Assembly: GCA_016839585.1 (NCBI GenBank)
Contig: JAEOTZ010000072.1
Location: 62,001-126,000 of the forward strand
Source of the DNA: Promethearchaeota archaeon
GTDB lineage: Archaea > Asgardarchaeota > Lokiarchaeia > Sigyniarchaeales > SOKP01
Direction of reading: 5' to 3'
DNA length: 64,000 nt
Shown piece after piece: positions 55,672-64,000 of this stretch; position 1 is the first letter of the stretch; every line of letters starts with the position of its first letter. The notes beneath the pieces were generated by a model. It did no database searches, was not told the origin of the DNA, and worked only from the letters and a program-made list of their open reading frames with translations. Position numbers and translations under genes: made by a program.

Positions 55672-56211
55672 ATGATTAGTCAAAAGTTAAAATTAGACGA
55701 TATAGATCGTCAAATTATTACATTAGTACAAGAAGATCCGAATTTAACTCATACCCAAATTGCAGAAAGAATAAATCGTAGTCAGCCTACAGTTGGGATG
55801 CGTATTAAAAAACTTGAAAAATCGGGTATATTACAATTCCAACCTGGGATCAATTTTAAAAAAGTAGAATTGTTTTTAGCAACAGTGGAGATCAATTCAA
55901 GTAATCCTGAAGAAATTATGGAAATGGCAGCTTATTGTCCTTTCATGCTTAACGCTTTCAGATTGAGTGGAGAACATAATATTTGCATTTTATTAGCAAG
56001 TTCTAAACTTGATAAGCTTGATGCTATCGTAAATTACCATTTTAGAAAAAATCCAGAAATATCTTCAGTTTCATTGGAAGTTGTGACTGATATTGCTAAA
56101 GATTTTATATTGCCAATCGACTTTGACTCTGAACATCATGAACCCAATGAAGAAGTAGGTTGTGGAGAGAAATGCAAATATAAGCTAGCCAAGATGCAAG
56201 GTAAAACCTAA
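55672..56211 (+). CDS. Lrp/AsnC-family regulator with Cys-rich tail, copy 1
   Basis: The 179-aa protein has the Lrp winged helix (LDDIDRQIITLVQEDPNLTHTQIAERI, SQPTVGMRIKKLEKSGIL) and an AsnC/RAM ligand domain (LFLATVEINSSN to SLEVVTDIAKDF). Its last 16 residues carry C164-G-E-K-C168, a tail also seen in the convergent paralogue at 56220. The cysteines could bind a metal or Fe-S cluster, or form a redox disulfide. It lies 122 nt after the ferredoxin gene on the same strand and converges on copy 2, the stops 8 nt apart. Confidence 0.88.
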   Translation: MISQKLKLDDIDRQIITLVQEDPNLTHTQIAERINRSQPTVGMRIKKLEKSGILQFQPGINFKKVELFLATVEINSSNPEEIMEMAAYCPFMLNAFRLSGEHNICILLASSKLDKLDAIVNYHFRKNPEISSVSLEVVTDIAKDFILPIDFDSEHHEPNEEVGCGEKCKYKLAKMQGKT

Positions 56212-56219
56212 TCAAATTT

Positions 56220-56789
56220 TTAATCTTCTTGTTTAAGCTCATTAAACTTGAATCTTGGTAAATCTTCTTTAAGATTGCATTCAGGACCGCAGTATCTACC
56301 ATCAAAATTCTCAATCGTGAAATCAATTGGGACTACGAAATCATGGATAGATTCTATTAAAATATTTGTTTTTACATTGATTACATTAGGGTCTCTTCTA
56401 AAACATAAATCTACTAATTTTTCGATTGTTTGTAAATCTGAAGCGGCAATAAAACAGAATAAATTAAATTCCCCAGAAATTTTAAATGCATGATTAATAA
56501 AGGGGCAATTTTCTATTTTTTTTACAATATTTTCAACATCTTTAGTTGAGATATAGGTAATAGCAACTTTGATATCAACTTCTTTTACATTAAATCCAAC
56601 TTGCTTTGTTAAAAGATGTTTTCTTTCCAATTTAATGATTCTTGCACCTACTGCAGGCTGGGATTTTTCAATCTCTTTAGCTATATCAGAGTGAGTTATA
56701 TCTGGGTTTTTCTCAATCATTTCGATGATCTTCTTATCGGCATCATCAATGCTTAATAATTCATTAAAACTTTTTTTCTTCATGTCCAT
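56220..56789 (-). CDS. Lrp/AsnC-family regulator with Cys-rich tail, copy 2
   Basis: A 189-aa paralogue of the gene at 55672 (SIDDADKKIIEMIEKNPDITHSDI, SQPAVGARIIKLERKHLL) with the same RAM-type domain and a C-terminal C167-G-P-E-C171. It is divergent from CODH with a 265-nt gap, so it may bind the shared upstream region and sense CO, redox state or C1 flux. The matching tail with copy 1 argues that the two form a heteromer or a sensing pair. Start ATG 56789. Confidence 0.88.
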   Translation of the reverse strand: MDMKKKSFNELLSIDDADKKIIEMIEKNPDITHSDIAKEIEKSQPAVGARIIKLERKHLLTKQVGFNVKEVDIKVAITYISTKDVENIVKKIENCPFINHAFKISGEFNLFCFIAASDLQTIEKLVDLCFRRDPNVINVKTNILIESIHDFVVPIDFTIENFDGRYCGPECNLKEDLPRFKFNELKQED

Positions 56790-57054
56790 TTTATTTCATA
56801 ACCTCACGTTAATTTAAACTTATTTTTAATAAATTTAAATTTTTTTAAGAGCTTAGTTATAGAAATTAATACTATTAGAGATAAGCATTTTAATTTATAA
56901 ATATTAACCATAAAAATGATATATTCAACTTGGATTTATACTGTCAAACAACAATTTAGAACTTATTCGAATTTAAATTTATAAGTAAAATTAAATTGGA
57001 ATTTATTAGTTGAATATATTTACTTTAAAAAAAAAGCATTTAAAATATATATAG

Positions 57055-58968
57055 ATGGTAGAAATGGATGGAAAAAGAATTTCTTATCATGATTCAGTTT
57101 TAAAAGTGTATGAAAGAATTAAAAAAGATGGAGTAATAAATATTTGGGACCGTTTTGAGCAACAAGGGTTTGGTGGCGTTCCTGATAAACGATGTCCTTT
57201 TTGTTTAAAAGGAGCTAGATGTGATTTATGCTCAAATGGTCCATGTCGAGCAGATGCTTCAATCGATAAGAGAGGAGTATGTGGTATTACTGCTGATGGA
57301 ATGGCAATGCGTATGATGCTTCTGAGAAATATAATGGGTGCTTCTACTTATCATTATCACACAGAACAAACTATTAAAACTTTGAAAGCAACAGCAGAAG
57401 GAAAAACACCATTTAAAATTTCAGAACCAGAAAAGCTTAAGAGCTTTGCAAAAAGACTTGGTATTGATGATTTAGACTCTGAAAATGGATTAGCTATTCG
57501 CCTATGTAATTTTGTTAAAGAGGATTTTAACAGACCTTATGATCAGCCAAGTAAAATTGTTGAAGCTTTAGCACCAAATGAAAGGAAAGAAACATGGAAG
57601 AAACTTGGCATTTTTCCAGGAGGTATTTATGGAGAGATGATGCTTTCTTCAAGCTCTTGTCTGACTAATGTTGATGGTTATTATGCTAGTTTAGCTCTTA
57701 AAGCTATGAGACTTGGAATTTCTATGGCTTATCAAAGTCAGATAATTAATGAATTTTGCCAAGATATACTGTTTAACATACCAAGGCCCCATAAAATGCG
57801 TGTAAATTTAGGAGTTTTAGATCCTGATTATGTTAATGTTTTACCTAATGGACATGAACCATTTTTAGGATTTGCTATGGTTCAAGTTGCCAGAAAACCA
57901 GAATGGCAAGATAAAGCAAAGGCTGTAGGTGCTAAAGGTCTTAGGATAATAGCCAATATTGAAACAGGACAAGAAATGATACAAAGATGGGAAATGGATG
58001 ACGTTTTCTATGGGTTCACAGGTAATTGGATAATGCAGGAAGCTATTTTAGCTAGTGGTTGTATTGATATTTTTGTATGTGATATGAACTGTTCGATGCC
58101 TATTGATCCAATTTATGCTGAGAAATACAAATTTAAATTAATCCCTGTAAGTGAAGTAGTAGCTTTCGAAGGAATAACAGAAAGAGTAGATTATATTCCT
58201 GAAGAAGCAGAAAGACAGGCAGAACAACTTTTAATGATGGCAATTGACAACTTTAAAGAGAGGAGAGCGAATGTTGAAGCTGTTACAGGATTGGATATGA
58301 GTGAAGCAATGGTTGGATTCTCTACTGAGAGTATCCTTGATGCACTCGGTGGAACTTTAGATCCATTGCTAGATGCTATAAAAAATGGTTCTATAAGAGG
58401 AGTTGCTGGATTAATATCTTGTACAAGTTTAAGGGATTTTGGTCAAGATGTTCACACTATTAATATAGCTAAGGAATTGATCAAGAAAGATGTATTAGTT
58501 CTATCAATGGGGTGTGGAAATGGGGGTTTGCAAGTAGCAGGACTTTGTTCTCCAGAAGCAAAAAATCTAGCAGGTCCAGGACTTAAAAGTCTTTGCGAAA
58601 AACTCGGAATACCACCAGTTTTAAGTTATGGAACATGCACTGATACTGGTCGTGTAGCAGATCTTATTGCAGCAGTTTCAAATGCTTTAGGAGGAGTTCC
58701 AATCCCAGATTTGCCTATCGTGGCTGCTGCTCCCGAATACATGGAACAGAAGGCTACAATTGATGCTGTCTTCGCGCTAGCATTTGGATTATATACATAT
58801 GTGAACCCAGTGCCTACAGTTACAGGTGGTCCCGATCTAGTTAAACTTTTAACTGAAGATTGTAAAGATATTACAGGTGGTATTTTACATGTCGAAACAG
58901 ATGCAATTCAAGCAGTTAATTCTATGTTAGAACATATTGAAATAAATAGGAAAAAATTAGGTATATAA
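57055..58968 (+). CDS. cooS: Carbon monoxide dehydrogenase, CooS type
   Basis: The 637-aa protein has the CooS N-terminus WDRFEQQGFGG and the cluster-ligand region C47-P-F-C50, C56-x2-C59-x4-C64 and C76, then the C-cluster motifs CDMNCSMPID near 340, SCTSLRDFGQD near 462, MGCGNGGLQ near 488 and YGTCTDTGR near 523. It oxidises CO to CO2 at the Ni-Fe-S C cluster, or the reverse, feeding ferredoxin. It is the monofunctional (bacterial-type) enzyme, not the archaeal Cdh alpha subunit. ATG 57055 and ATG 57064 are both possible starts, and neither has a strong Shine-Dalgarno. It is followed by a T-rich terminator. Confidence 0.95.
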   Translation: MVEMDGKRISYHDSVLKVYERIKKDGVINIWDRFEQQGFGGVPDKRCPFCLKGARCDLCSNGPCRADASIDKRGVCGITADGMAMRMMLLRNIMGASTYHYHTEQTIKTLKATAEGKTPFKISEPEKLKSFAKRLGIDDLDSENGLAIRLCNFVKEDFNRPYDQPSKIVEALAPNERKETWKKLGIFPGGIYGEMMLSSSSCLTNVDGYYASLALKAMRLGISMAYQSQIINEFCQDILFNIPRPHKMRVNLGVLDPDYVNVLPNGHEPFLGFAMVQVARKPEWQDKAKAVGAKGLRIIANIETGQEMIQRWEMDDVFYGFTGNWIMQEAILASGCIDIFVCDMNCSMPIDPIYAEKYKFKLIPVSEVVAFEGITERVDYIPEEAERQAEQLLMMAIDNFKERRANVEAVTGLDMSEAMVGFSTESILDALGGTLDPLLDAIKNGSIRGVAGLISCTSLRDFGQDVHTINIAKELIKKDVLVLSMGCGNGGLQVAGLCSPEAKNLAGPGLKSLCEKLGIPPVLSYGTCTDTGRVADLIAAVSNALGGVPIPDLPIVAAAPEYMEQKATIDAVFALAFGLYTYVNPVPTVTGGPDLVKLLTEDCKDITGGILHVETDAIQAVNSMLEHIEINRKKLGI

Positions 58969-58988
58969 TTTTTTTTAATTTTTTTTTT
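58969..58988 (+). terminator. Oligo-T terminator after cooS
   Basis: Eight T, two A and ten T begin directly after the cooS stop and reach the end of the convergent ZIP-like gene. It is the strongest T tract in the window. Confidence 0.6.
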
Positions 58989-59949
58989 ATATTATACTTC
59001 TAAATGTATTAATAACAAAAATTAATATAGTAAATCCGATTAAACCAATCACAAATTTTATAGGATCTCCTTTTTCTTTTTCTGGAATAACTTCTCTCAC
59101 GATTAAATATAAAATAACACCTGAAATGAAAGAAAAGAAAATATAAAGGAGTTCTAAATTATGGGGTAAGATTGATTTTAGGACAAAGCCAATAAAAATT
59201 CCTGTAAGTGCTGAAGTTGCTAGAATATACTTTTTTATAGGTTTTATATCATGTTCTATTGTCTCATAAATTTCCAAATCAGTAAATATGATATGTGCCT
59301 CTGATCTCTTTGTTATAACTGTTCGAAACCAAGCAAATATAAAAAAAAGAATCCCAGCTACTAATTCGATACTTAAAAGACCAACTAAAATAAGACCTAC
59401 AAGAATATGATAAATATAATCAGTAAAATATCTGAAATTAGTTAATTCTTTACTAATATGATTTTGAATTTTTGTTTTATATTTTTCAATTTCATTCTTC
59501 ATTTCTACTTCTTGTTCCTTCAAAATTAAGAGAGTTTGAGAAATCTCTTTTAAAGCAGCATCATCTAATTCTTTATGTGATAATTCCCTTGTAAGGATGT
59601 TTTCCATATTGTCTTCTACTGCTTCTAATGTATTCTCTTTTGTAATTAGTTTCCGCATTTTTTTCTGGGTTTTTGATTCAACTTTTTGTAAAATTAATTT
59701 TTCGGATATATGAATAAAAGAAAATCCTATTAAAACAAAAAGGTACTCAAAAAGTTCTGAATGAAATGGAAATTCTGGTAAATTCTCACCAATTTCGGGA
59801 AGGACAACAAGAAAAAAGTAAGAAATAGATATTCCTGCTATAAGGGAAGCGTGTAATTTAATTATTTTATGTTCGTAATAATCAGAAATAAAAAAGAATA
59901 CTCCAAAAATTAAAGAAAGAATAATAACCATTATCAGACTGTCTGTCAT
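58987..59949 (-). CDS. Divergent ZIP-like membrane protein
   Basis: The 320-aa protein has about eight transmembrane helices, with a charged coiled-coil loop of about 60 residues in the middle (110-170). HASLIAGISISYFFLVVLPEI at the N-terminal side and FISGVILYLIVREVIPEKEKGDP at the C-terminal side resemble the ZIP metal-transporter helices II and VIII, but the HNxxD-type metal-binding motifs are missing. It may be a degenerate transporter with a structural or regulatory role. Start ATG 59949. Confidence 0.6.
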   Translation of the reverse strand: MTDSLIMVIILSLIFGVFFFISDYYEHKIIKLHASLIAGISISYFFLVVLPEIGENLPEFPFHSELFEYLFVLIGFSFIHISEKLILQKVESKTQKKMRKLITKENTLEAVEDNMENILTRELSHKELDDAALKEISQTLLILKEQEVEMKNEIEKYKTKIQNHISKELTNFRYFTDYIYHILVGLILVGLLSIELVAGILFFIFAWFRTVITKRSEAHIIFTDLEIYETIEHDIKPIKKYILATSALTGIFIGFVLKSILPHNLELLYIFFSFISGVILYLIVREVIPEKEKGDPIKFVIGLIGFTILIFVINTFRSII

Positions 59950-60097
59950 TATTATTGTTATTATTTTTAAGATTTTATAAAGTTTTTAATATAAAGTCAT
60001 AAAAGTGAAATTTAATTTATCAACTTAGGAACCATATTCTTAATGGTGAATATAAATTCAATTTTTAATTATTACTTCAAGCGAAGATATTGCTTCG

Positions 60098-60958
60098 ATG
60101 AATATTCGTAGTAAATTAATCAATTCAAAAGCCTTTGATTTTGAGGAAACTGAATATTTTTGGCATAAAAATTCGCTCTTTGAATTTAAAGGATTTTCTG
60201 GCAAGAAGGAACAAAATCTAAATTTTGATGCTGATCAAATATATCTTGGTTTAACAAAAGAATCCCTTATATTTTTGAATGATTTAAATTTAGCTAAATC
60301 TAAAATTAATCCAGATTTAATTATTTTTGCCAGTCGTCATAGATCTGAAGCTCAACGACCTGCTTTTTTAGCTCATCTTACCGGTAACTGGAGTAGCAAA
60401 GCTGAATTTGGAGGTAATCCTCGTGAATTATCTTTGGCAAGTGCTCTATTATTTAAAGCAGGATTTTTATCTTTGATAGAAAACTCAAAATCTACAGGCT
60501 TAACTAATTTTTCGACGGATATTGAAGTGACTCATCATGGTCCTACTACTTTACAGAAACCATTAATTTTTCTGGAACTAGGAAGCACTAAGGAGGAATG
60601 GAATAATAGCGAAGCTGGAGAGGTTGTAGCTAATTCTATTATTAATGCAATTTATAAATATTTAGATTTTAAGAAAAAAAAAGATCATCAAATTGGCTTA
60701 GGATGGGGAGGTACTCATTATGCTCCTAATTTTCATAGATTAGTAATAAATAGTACTGTCGCCATGTCTTTTATATGCCCTAAATACTATATACAAGAAC
60801 TAAATAGGGATTTGATTTCACAAATGATAGAAAATACCCTTGAAAGTGTTGACTATTTTATTATTGATTGGAAAGGCACTAATTCCGAAGATAAAAAGCA
60901 TTTGATTCCTTTATTAGAAGAGTTTGATATCCATATTAAAAAGACTAAAGAGTTTTAA
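60098..60958 (+). CDS. dtdA: D-aminoacyl-tRNA deacylase, archaeal type
   Basis: The 286-aa protein has the archaeal DtdA/GEK1 motifs: FASRHRSEAQRPAFLAHLTGNW near 80, DIEVTHHGPTT near 145, FLELGSTKEEW near 160 and GLGWGGTHYAPNF near 200. It removes D-amino acids from mischarged tRNA. The family is archaeal and plant-type, distinct from bacterial Dtd, so it is a good taxonomic sign. ATG 60098 is the start. It stands alone. Confidence 0.95.
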   Translation: MNIRSKLINSKAFDFEETEYFWHKNSLFEFKGFSGKKEQNLNFDADQIYLGLTKESLIFLNDLNLAKSKINPDLIIFASRHRSEAQRPAFLAHLTGNWSSKAEFGGNPRELSLASALLFKAGFLSLIENSKSTGLTNFSTDIEVTHHGPTTLQKPLIFLELGSTKEEWNNSEAGEVVANSIINAIYKYLDFKKKKDHQIGLGWGGTHYAPNFHRLVINSTVAMSFICPKYYIQELNRDLISQMIENTLESVDYFIIDWKGTNSEDKKHLIPLLEEFDIHIKKTKEF

Positions 60959-60987
60959 TCACCAGAAGATTTTAAATATTAAAAAAA

Positions 60988-61857
60988 TCAACTAGCTTCG
61001 TTTTTTATCTTTTCATAATATTTAATTAAATTTTTTAGTACATAGTGAGTAGGAGAATATCCTTGAATTGCTGATTTCGCCAAAACTTTAATGAGAAAAT
61101 CGCGATGTTTCACATTCTTATCAGGAGTGACATTTAATTCTCTAATATTATAAAAGCTGCGTACAAATAATGTTGGCCAATCAATAAGGGCTTGTAGTGT
61201 TTGACTATATTGTTCTTTACCGTCTTTACTTAATTCTAATTCCTTATTTAATTCATAAAAATTACTTTTTCCTTTCTTTTTAATCTTTATTATTCCATCT
61301 GCTTTAATTTCATTCATAATTTTATTTAAATCGGCAGATTTTACATTCTTAATATTTAACTTTTGTAGACTATCAAGGATCTCAGATGTTGTTTGGCCTT
61401 TTAACTTAATTAACACATAATTTCTTGCTATAATATTATATTTTAAAGGAACAGATTCATGATCTATTTTATTATATTGTATTAAATTGCCCAAAATCTG
61501 TTTTGCAACGAAATATTTAAGAATAATCTGATCATCTTCAGAAAAATCTTTTTTAAACAAATCAGAATTAAAATAATGATTATATAAGGTTTGTAATAAT
61601 GATTTTATGGAATAAAATCCATCAACTACAGATTCTTCAACATTTTTCAAAACACTGATTCTGTAATTAACATCATTAAGGAATTTTTCTTTGTCTAAAG
61701 GTATTTGGCGAACAATATGAGGTTTGCTATTAAGAGGTTTTAAATATTCATCCCATTTTTTTTTAAAGCGATAAGATTGAGTTTTTACTATATTTGAGAG
61801 TTTATGTACAACTTCTAAAAGTTTATTTAAAAATTCCGCTTCAGAAACTTCAGTCAT
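60988..61857 (-). CDS. Helical protein with a winged-helix-like segment, unknown
   Basis: The 289-aa protein is mostly helical, Lys-rich, with a likely winged-helix DNA-binding segment at about residues 150-215 (LKGQTTSEILDSLQKL, then DLNKIMNEIKADGIIKIKKKGKSNFYELN). It could be a transcription or chromatin factor. I do not recognise a family. It converges with dtdA and starts at ATG 61857. Confidence 0.6.
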   Translation of the reverse strand: MTEVSEAEFLNKLLEVVHKLSNIVKTQSYRFKKKWDEYLKPLNSKPHIVRQIPLDKEKFLNDVNYRISVLKNVEESVVDGFYSIKSLLQTLYNHYFNSDLFKKDFSEDDQIILKYFVAKQILGNLIQYNKIDHESVPLKYNIIARNYVLIKLKGQTTSEILDSLQKLNIKNVKSADLNKIMNEIKADGIIKIKKKGKSNFYELNKELELSKDGKEQYSQTLQALIDWPTLFVRSFYNIRELNVTPDKNVKHRDFLIKVLAKSAIQGYSPTHYVLKNLIKYYEKIKNEAS

Positions 61858-62039
61858 TCAAGAAATACCTTAACTCTATTACTCATATTTTTTTAAGATT
61901 TTTTTTAGAGATAATAATATTAAAATCTGAAAATTTTTAAACTTTAGAAAAAACTTTAACAAAAATTAACTGTTATATTGAATAAAAAGAATTAGTTAAT
62001 AAGATTTAAATTGATACTCTCAAATAAGGTAAAAAAAAC

Positions 62040-62429
62040 ATGAAGATTGACCATATCGCAATAGCTTGTAACTCCGAATTTGACTCAGATAAATTTTTTA
62101 CAGATTTATTAGGTCTGAAAAAAGTGAGAAAATTTATGGTTTCATCAGAACTAATAGTAAAATTTTTTGGAAGAAAAAAAGAACAAGAAGTTATCCGATA
62201 TGAAAATGAGAACTTAAGTGTGGAAGTATTTATAATAAATGATAATAGAGAAGCAAAGGACATTTATACTCATTCTTGTTTGACAGTAAAAAATCGAGAT
62301 AGGCTTGTAGAAAAAGCATCCTCGATGGGCTTTACTGTGATAAAGGTTCCGAGGAAGAATAGTAATGATTATTATCTTTTTATTAAAGACTCATTCCAAA
62401 ATCTTTATGAAATAAAAGAAGAATTGTAG
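62040..62429 (+). CDS. VOC-superfamily protein (glyoxalase/dioxygenase fold)
   Basis: The 129-aa protein starts with the VOC pattern MKIDHIAIACNSEFDSDKFFTDLLGLKKV with H5, contains a metal-type acidic residue in LSVEVFII and ends ...LFIKDSFQNLYEIKEEL, with E near 125. A single VOC module forms a dimeric metal-binding fold as in glyoxalase I or methylmalonyl-CoA epimerase. The specific reaction is unknown. ATG 62040 lies in a divergent arrangement with the winged-helix gene. Confidence 0.8.
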   Translation: MKIDHIAIACNSEFDSDKFFTDLLGLKKVRKFMVSSELIVKFFGRKKEQEVIRYENENLSVEVFIINDNREAKDIYTHSCLTVKNRDRLVEKASSMGFTVIKVPRKNSNDYYLFIKDSFQNLYEIKEEL

Positions 62430-62469
62430 TAATTATATTAACTTCTTATATATAGGTAGATTTTATAGA

Positions 62470-63291
62470 TTATTCATCCCATACTGCTGATGCGAGCAAA
62501 TGTTCAATTCTTGTTTTCCTTGGTCTAATAAACTCTGTATGATGCTCTTTTCGTTCTAATAATAAACTCTTCTCAAGATTAACTGAGCTAACCATATACA
62601 CTTCTAAATCCCCCTCATCAAGATAAATATGATTAAAACTAGGGGTATCATCAGCTCGAACTTTGTTTGAAGCCGAAGTACCACAGTAAAGAAATGTTGT
62701 ATTAGATGAATTTTCCCAAGATATAACATAAGCATGAGGAACATGGCGATGCCCCATCAATACTAAATCAATTTCAAATAGTTGGGTAAATTCTAAGATT
62801 TCACCAGCATCTCGAACGGTAGTAAATTTTTGTCCAGACATGGGAATGGGTATCAAATGATGATGTAATGCCATTATTCTATTTTCTAAGTTCTTATTAA
62901 AACATCTCCCTACCCAGTCGAGTTGTTCATCCCCAACCATTCCTTCAGCCATGTCATCTCTAGCGGAACAAACTCCAACGACGATAGTATCTTTATCTTC
63001 AATTATCATTCTAGATCTTCGTGGTCCAATAAGTTTCTCAAAAAATATAAGACCTGAATTTTTTGCATCATGGTTACCTGGTACTGCAATAAATTTAGTA
63101 ATCTTTTTTATTTGATCAATATATTCGATCACTTTTTTGAATTGAACAACTCGACCCTTGTGAACTATGTCCCCAGTGCATATGACGACATCGGGTCGAT
63201 TATCTTTAATATAATGGATTATATTTTCCATATAATCAGGGACAAACTCCGACCCATAGTGAAGGTCGCTTATCTGTATGATTTCTACCAT
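62470..63291 (-). CDS. Calcineurin-like metallophosphoesterase
   Basis: The 273-aa protein has all five motifs: ISDLHYGS (D-x-H), CTGDIVHKG, PGNHDAKN, ALHHHLIP and MGHRHVPHAY. This is the Icc/CpdA-like branch with a two-metal site, cleaving cyclic nucleotides, phosphomonoesters or phospholipid head groups. Start ATG 63291. It converges with the VOC gene. Confidence 0.9.
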   Translation of the reverse strand: MVEIIQISDLHYGSEFVPDYMENIIHYIKDNRPDVVICTGDIVHKGRVVQFKKVIEYIDQIKKITKFIAVPGNHDAKNSGLIFFEKLIGPRRSRMIIEDKDTIVVGVCSARDDMAEGMVGDEQLDWVGRCFNKNLENRIMALHHHLIPIPMSGQKFTTVRDAGEILEFTQLFEIDLVLMGHRHVPHAYVISWENSSNTTFLYCGTSASNKVRADDTPSFNHIYLDEGDLEVYMVSSVNLEKSLLLERKEHHTEFIRPRKTRIEHLLASAVWDE

Positions 63292-63457
63292 TATTTCTCG
63301 CCATTTTTATGATGATTAAAAAAATGAATAATCTCTACAATGTAATTTATTATGCTCAAAACTATTTATTTTTAATTAGTTTTTTAAAAAATAGAATGGA
63401 ACTTTAAATTTCAAAAAAAAAAAAATAATTCAGTTAATAAAATTAAAATTAAAAAAT

Positions 63458-63670
63458 TTAACTATAACTTTCTAATTTAAGCTGAAAAAAATTACTATTA
63501 ATTTGGTGTTTCAATTTTCGCTGTTTTGTTAATTGTTCAAGACTATTCACGTTTCTACAATAATCGCAAATACCATCTATAAAAACATAGCGAACTTTTC
63601 CACATTGGGGACACCAAAACTCTTCTTTAAATATTGGTTTCATACTTTTATTCACATCACTTTTATTCAC
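63458..63670 (-). CDS. Small zinc-ribbon protein
   Basis: The product of about 61-70 aa has a zinc ribbon WCPQCGKVRYVFIDGICDYCRNV and a basic tail. The first 18 nt of the frame hold a near-perfect 12-bp tandem repeat (GTGAATAAAAGT twice), giving GTG starts at 63670 and 63655 and an ATG at 63643, and no Shine-Dalgarno decides. The ribbon may bind RNA or DNA. Function is unknown. Confidence 0.6.
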   Translation of the reverse strand: MNKSDVNKSMKPIFKEEFWCPQCGKVRYVFIDGICDYCRNVNSLEQLTKQRKLKHQINSNFFQLKLESYS

Positions 63671-63724
63671 TTAATATAAATAAAAAAGAAATTAGATATA
63701 AGCTCTCTCACCATATTCTATAAA

Positions 63725-63742
63725 GTCTATATAGTCTATATA
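63725..63742. repeat. 9-bp tandem repeat
   Basis: GTCTATATA occurs twice in a row in the upstream region of the zinc-ribbon gene, next to another TATA-like tract. It is probably slippage or a promoter element. Nothing else is supported between 63671 and 63845. Confidence 0.35.
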
Positions 63743-63845
63743 GATATAAAAAATGGTTTGAAGGATGATTTACAATGAAATTTAAAAGTTTTTGTTAAAA
63801 ATGTAAAAAATATATAAGATAATAAATACAAATTTAAATGATAAA

Positions 63846-64000
63846 TTAAGCTCTAAAGAAATTTTCTTTTATATGTTGTAAAACCTTTACAGAGGATACT
63901 CCTTTTTTAGTTATGAATCCTTGCCCAAAATCGGCTTTACCTCCACCTTTTCCATTAAAATGTTTAACTGTTTTTGATACTATAGTCCCAATATTAATAT
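63846..64000 (-). CDS. alaS: Alanyl-tRNA synthetase, C-terminal fragment (5' part outside window)
   Basis: The last 50 codons of a minus-strand gene that begins beyond the window. It reads TIVSKTVKHFNGKGGGKADFGQGF and continues to a stop at 63846-63848. The GKGGGKADFGQG motif is the DHHA1/C-terminal domain motif of alanyl-tRNA synthetase (family form GGGGGxPxxAQ). The end, VSSVKVLQHIKENFF, matches the final helix. A DHHA1-containing phosphodiesterase could look similar, but the family form here favours AlaRS. Confidence 0.75.
   Translation of the reverse strand, partial: INIGTIVSKTVKHFNGKGGGKADFGQGFITKKGVSSVKVLQHIKENFFRA

Noticed and set aside
58987-59949. Functional ZIP metal transporter
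   Set aside because: The helices are ZIP-like but the HNxxD/HExxH-type metal ligands are absent, so transport is not claimed.
1-64000. CRISPR arrays, insertion sequences, prophage genes
   Set aside because: No regularly spaced repeats, transposase or phage structural gene was seen. The only repeats found are short tandem duplications.

Overview
The window is a 64 kb stretch of a very AT-rich archaeal genome, best explained as an Asgard archaeon of the Lokiarchaeia type (inference). Archaeal signs are the archaeal-type D-aminoacyl-tRNA deacylase, the acetyl-CoA decarbonylase/synthase gamma subunit, an HTH_10 (bacterio-opsin-activator-like) regulator, TATA boxes about 25 nt ahead of starts, and oligo-T terminators. 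Eukaryote-like genes are an AN1 zinc finger joined to HEAT repeats, a probable longin/roadblock protein and a striking steroid 5-alpha-reductase homologue. Several starts are TTG or GTG, chosen by strong Shine-Dalgarno sequences, and one gene appears to start at ATT. No rRNA, tRNA, CRISPR array, transposase or phage gene was seen.

Layout. 1-24 kb: a PIN-TPR protein cut by the window edge, MobB, two large unrecognised proteins (640 and 1202 aa), a HypE-like AIR-synthase relative, a decayed transporter next to a possible structured RNA, an ADP-forming acyl-CoA synthetase alpha-type protein, AN1-HEAT, CdhE, a HAD phosphatase, a TPR protein, a MoaD/ThiS-like carrier, RNase Z, a coiled-coil protein and a MacB/LolCDE-like ABC exporter. 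24.5-34 kb: a methyl-corrinoid carrier, then a sulfur/Fe-S cluster (TusA, DsrE, a cysteine-desulfurase homologue lacking its PLP lysine, IscU fused to a thioredoxin-reductase-like domain, and a CoA-disulfide-reductase/rhodanese/TusA/rhodanese fusion), followed by rubrerythrin, superoxide reductase, an ArsB/NhaD-type transporter and a GmhB-like phosphatase. 34.6-41 kb: on the minus strand an oxygen-detoxification array (rubredoxin reductase with its own rubredoxin domain, a rubredoxin-like protein, rubredoxin, flavodiiron protein, acyl-CoA dehydrogenase), then an Fe-S protein, a regulator and an iron-sulfur flavoprotein.

42-52 kb holds dithiol redox genes: two glutaredoxin-like proteins, ferredoxin:thioredoxin reductase, two tandem protein disulfide oxidoreductases and thioredoxin reductase. 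Among them lie two tandem CCG (HdrB/D-like) proteins, a probable haem-binding membrane protein and a MOT1-type molybdate transporter. 52.8-55.2 kb carries a two-gene operon of an extended SDR with a C-terminal zinc ribbon and a steroid 5-alpha-reductase homologue. 55-59 kb carries an 8-Cys ferredoxin, two convergent Lrp-type regulators with matching C-terminal CG-x2-C tails, and a CooS-type CO dehydrogenase. The rest is housekeeping: a ZIP-like membrane protein, dtdA, a VOC protein, a metallophosphoesterase, a zinc ribbon and the 3' end of an alaS gene.

Together the genes describe a strict anaerobe with Wood-Ljungdahl-type C1 metabolism and heavy investment in persulfide handling, Fe-S assembly, O2/superoxide scavenging and thiol redox control. 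The observations most worth following are the SDR plus 5-alpha-reductase operon (a candidate enol/enone lipid-reduction system), the lysine-less IscS with fused IscU, and the paired Cys-tailed Lrp regulators beside CooS.
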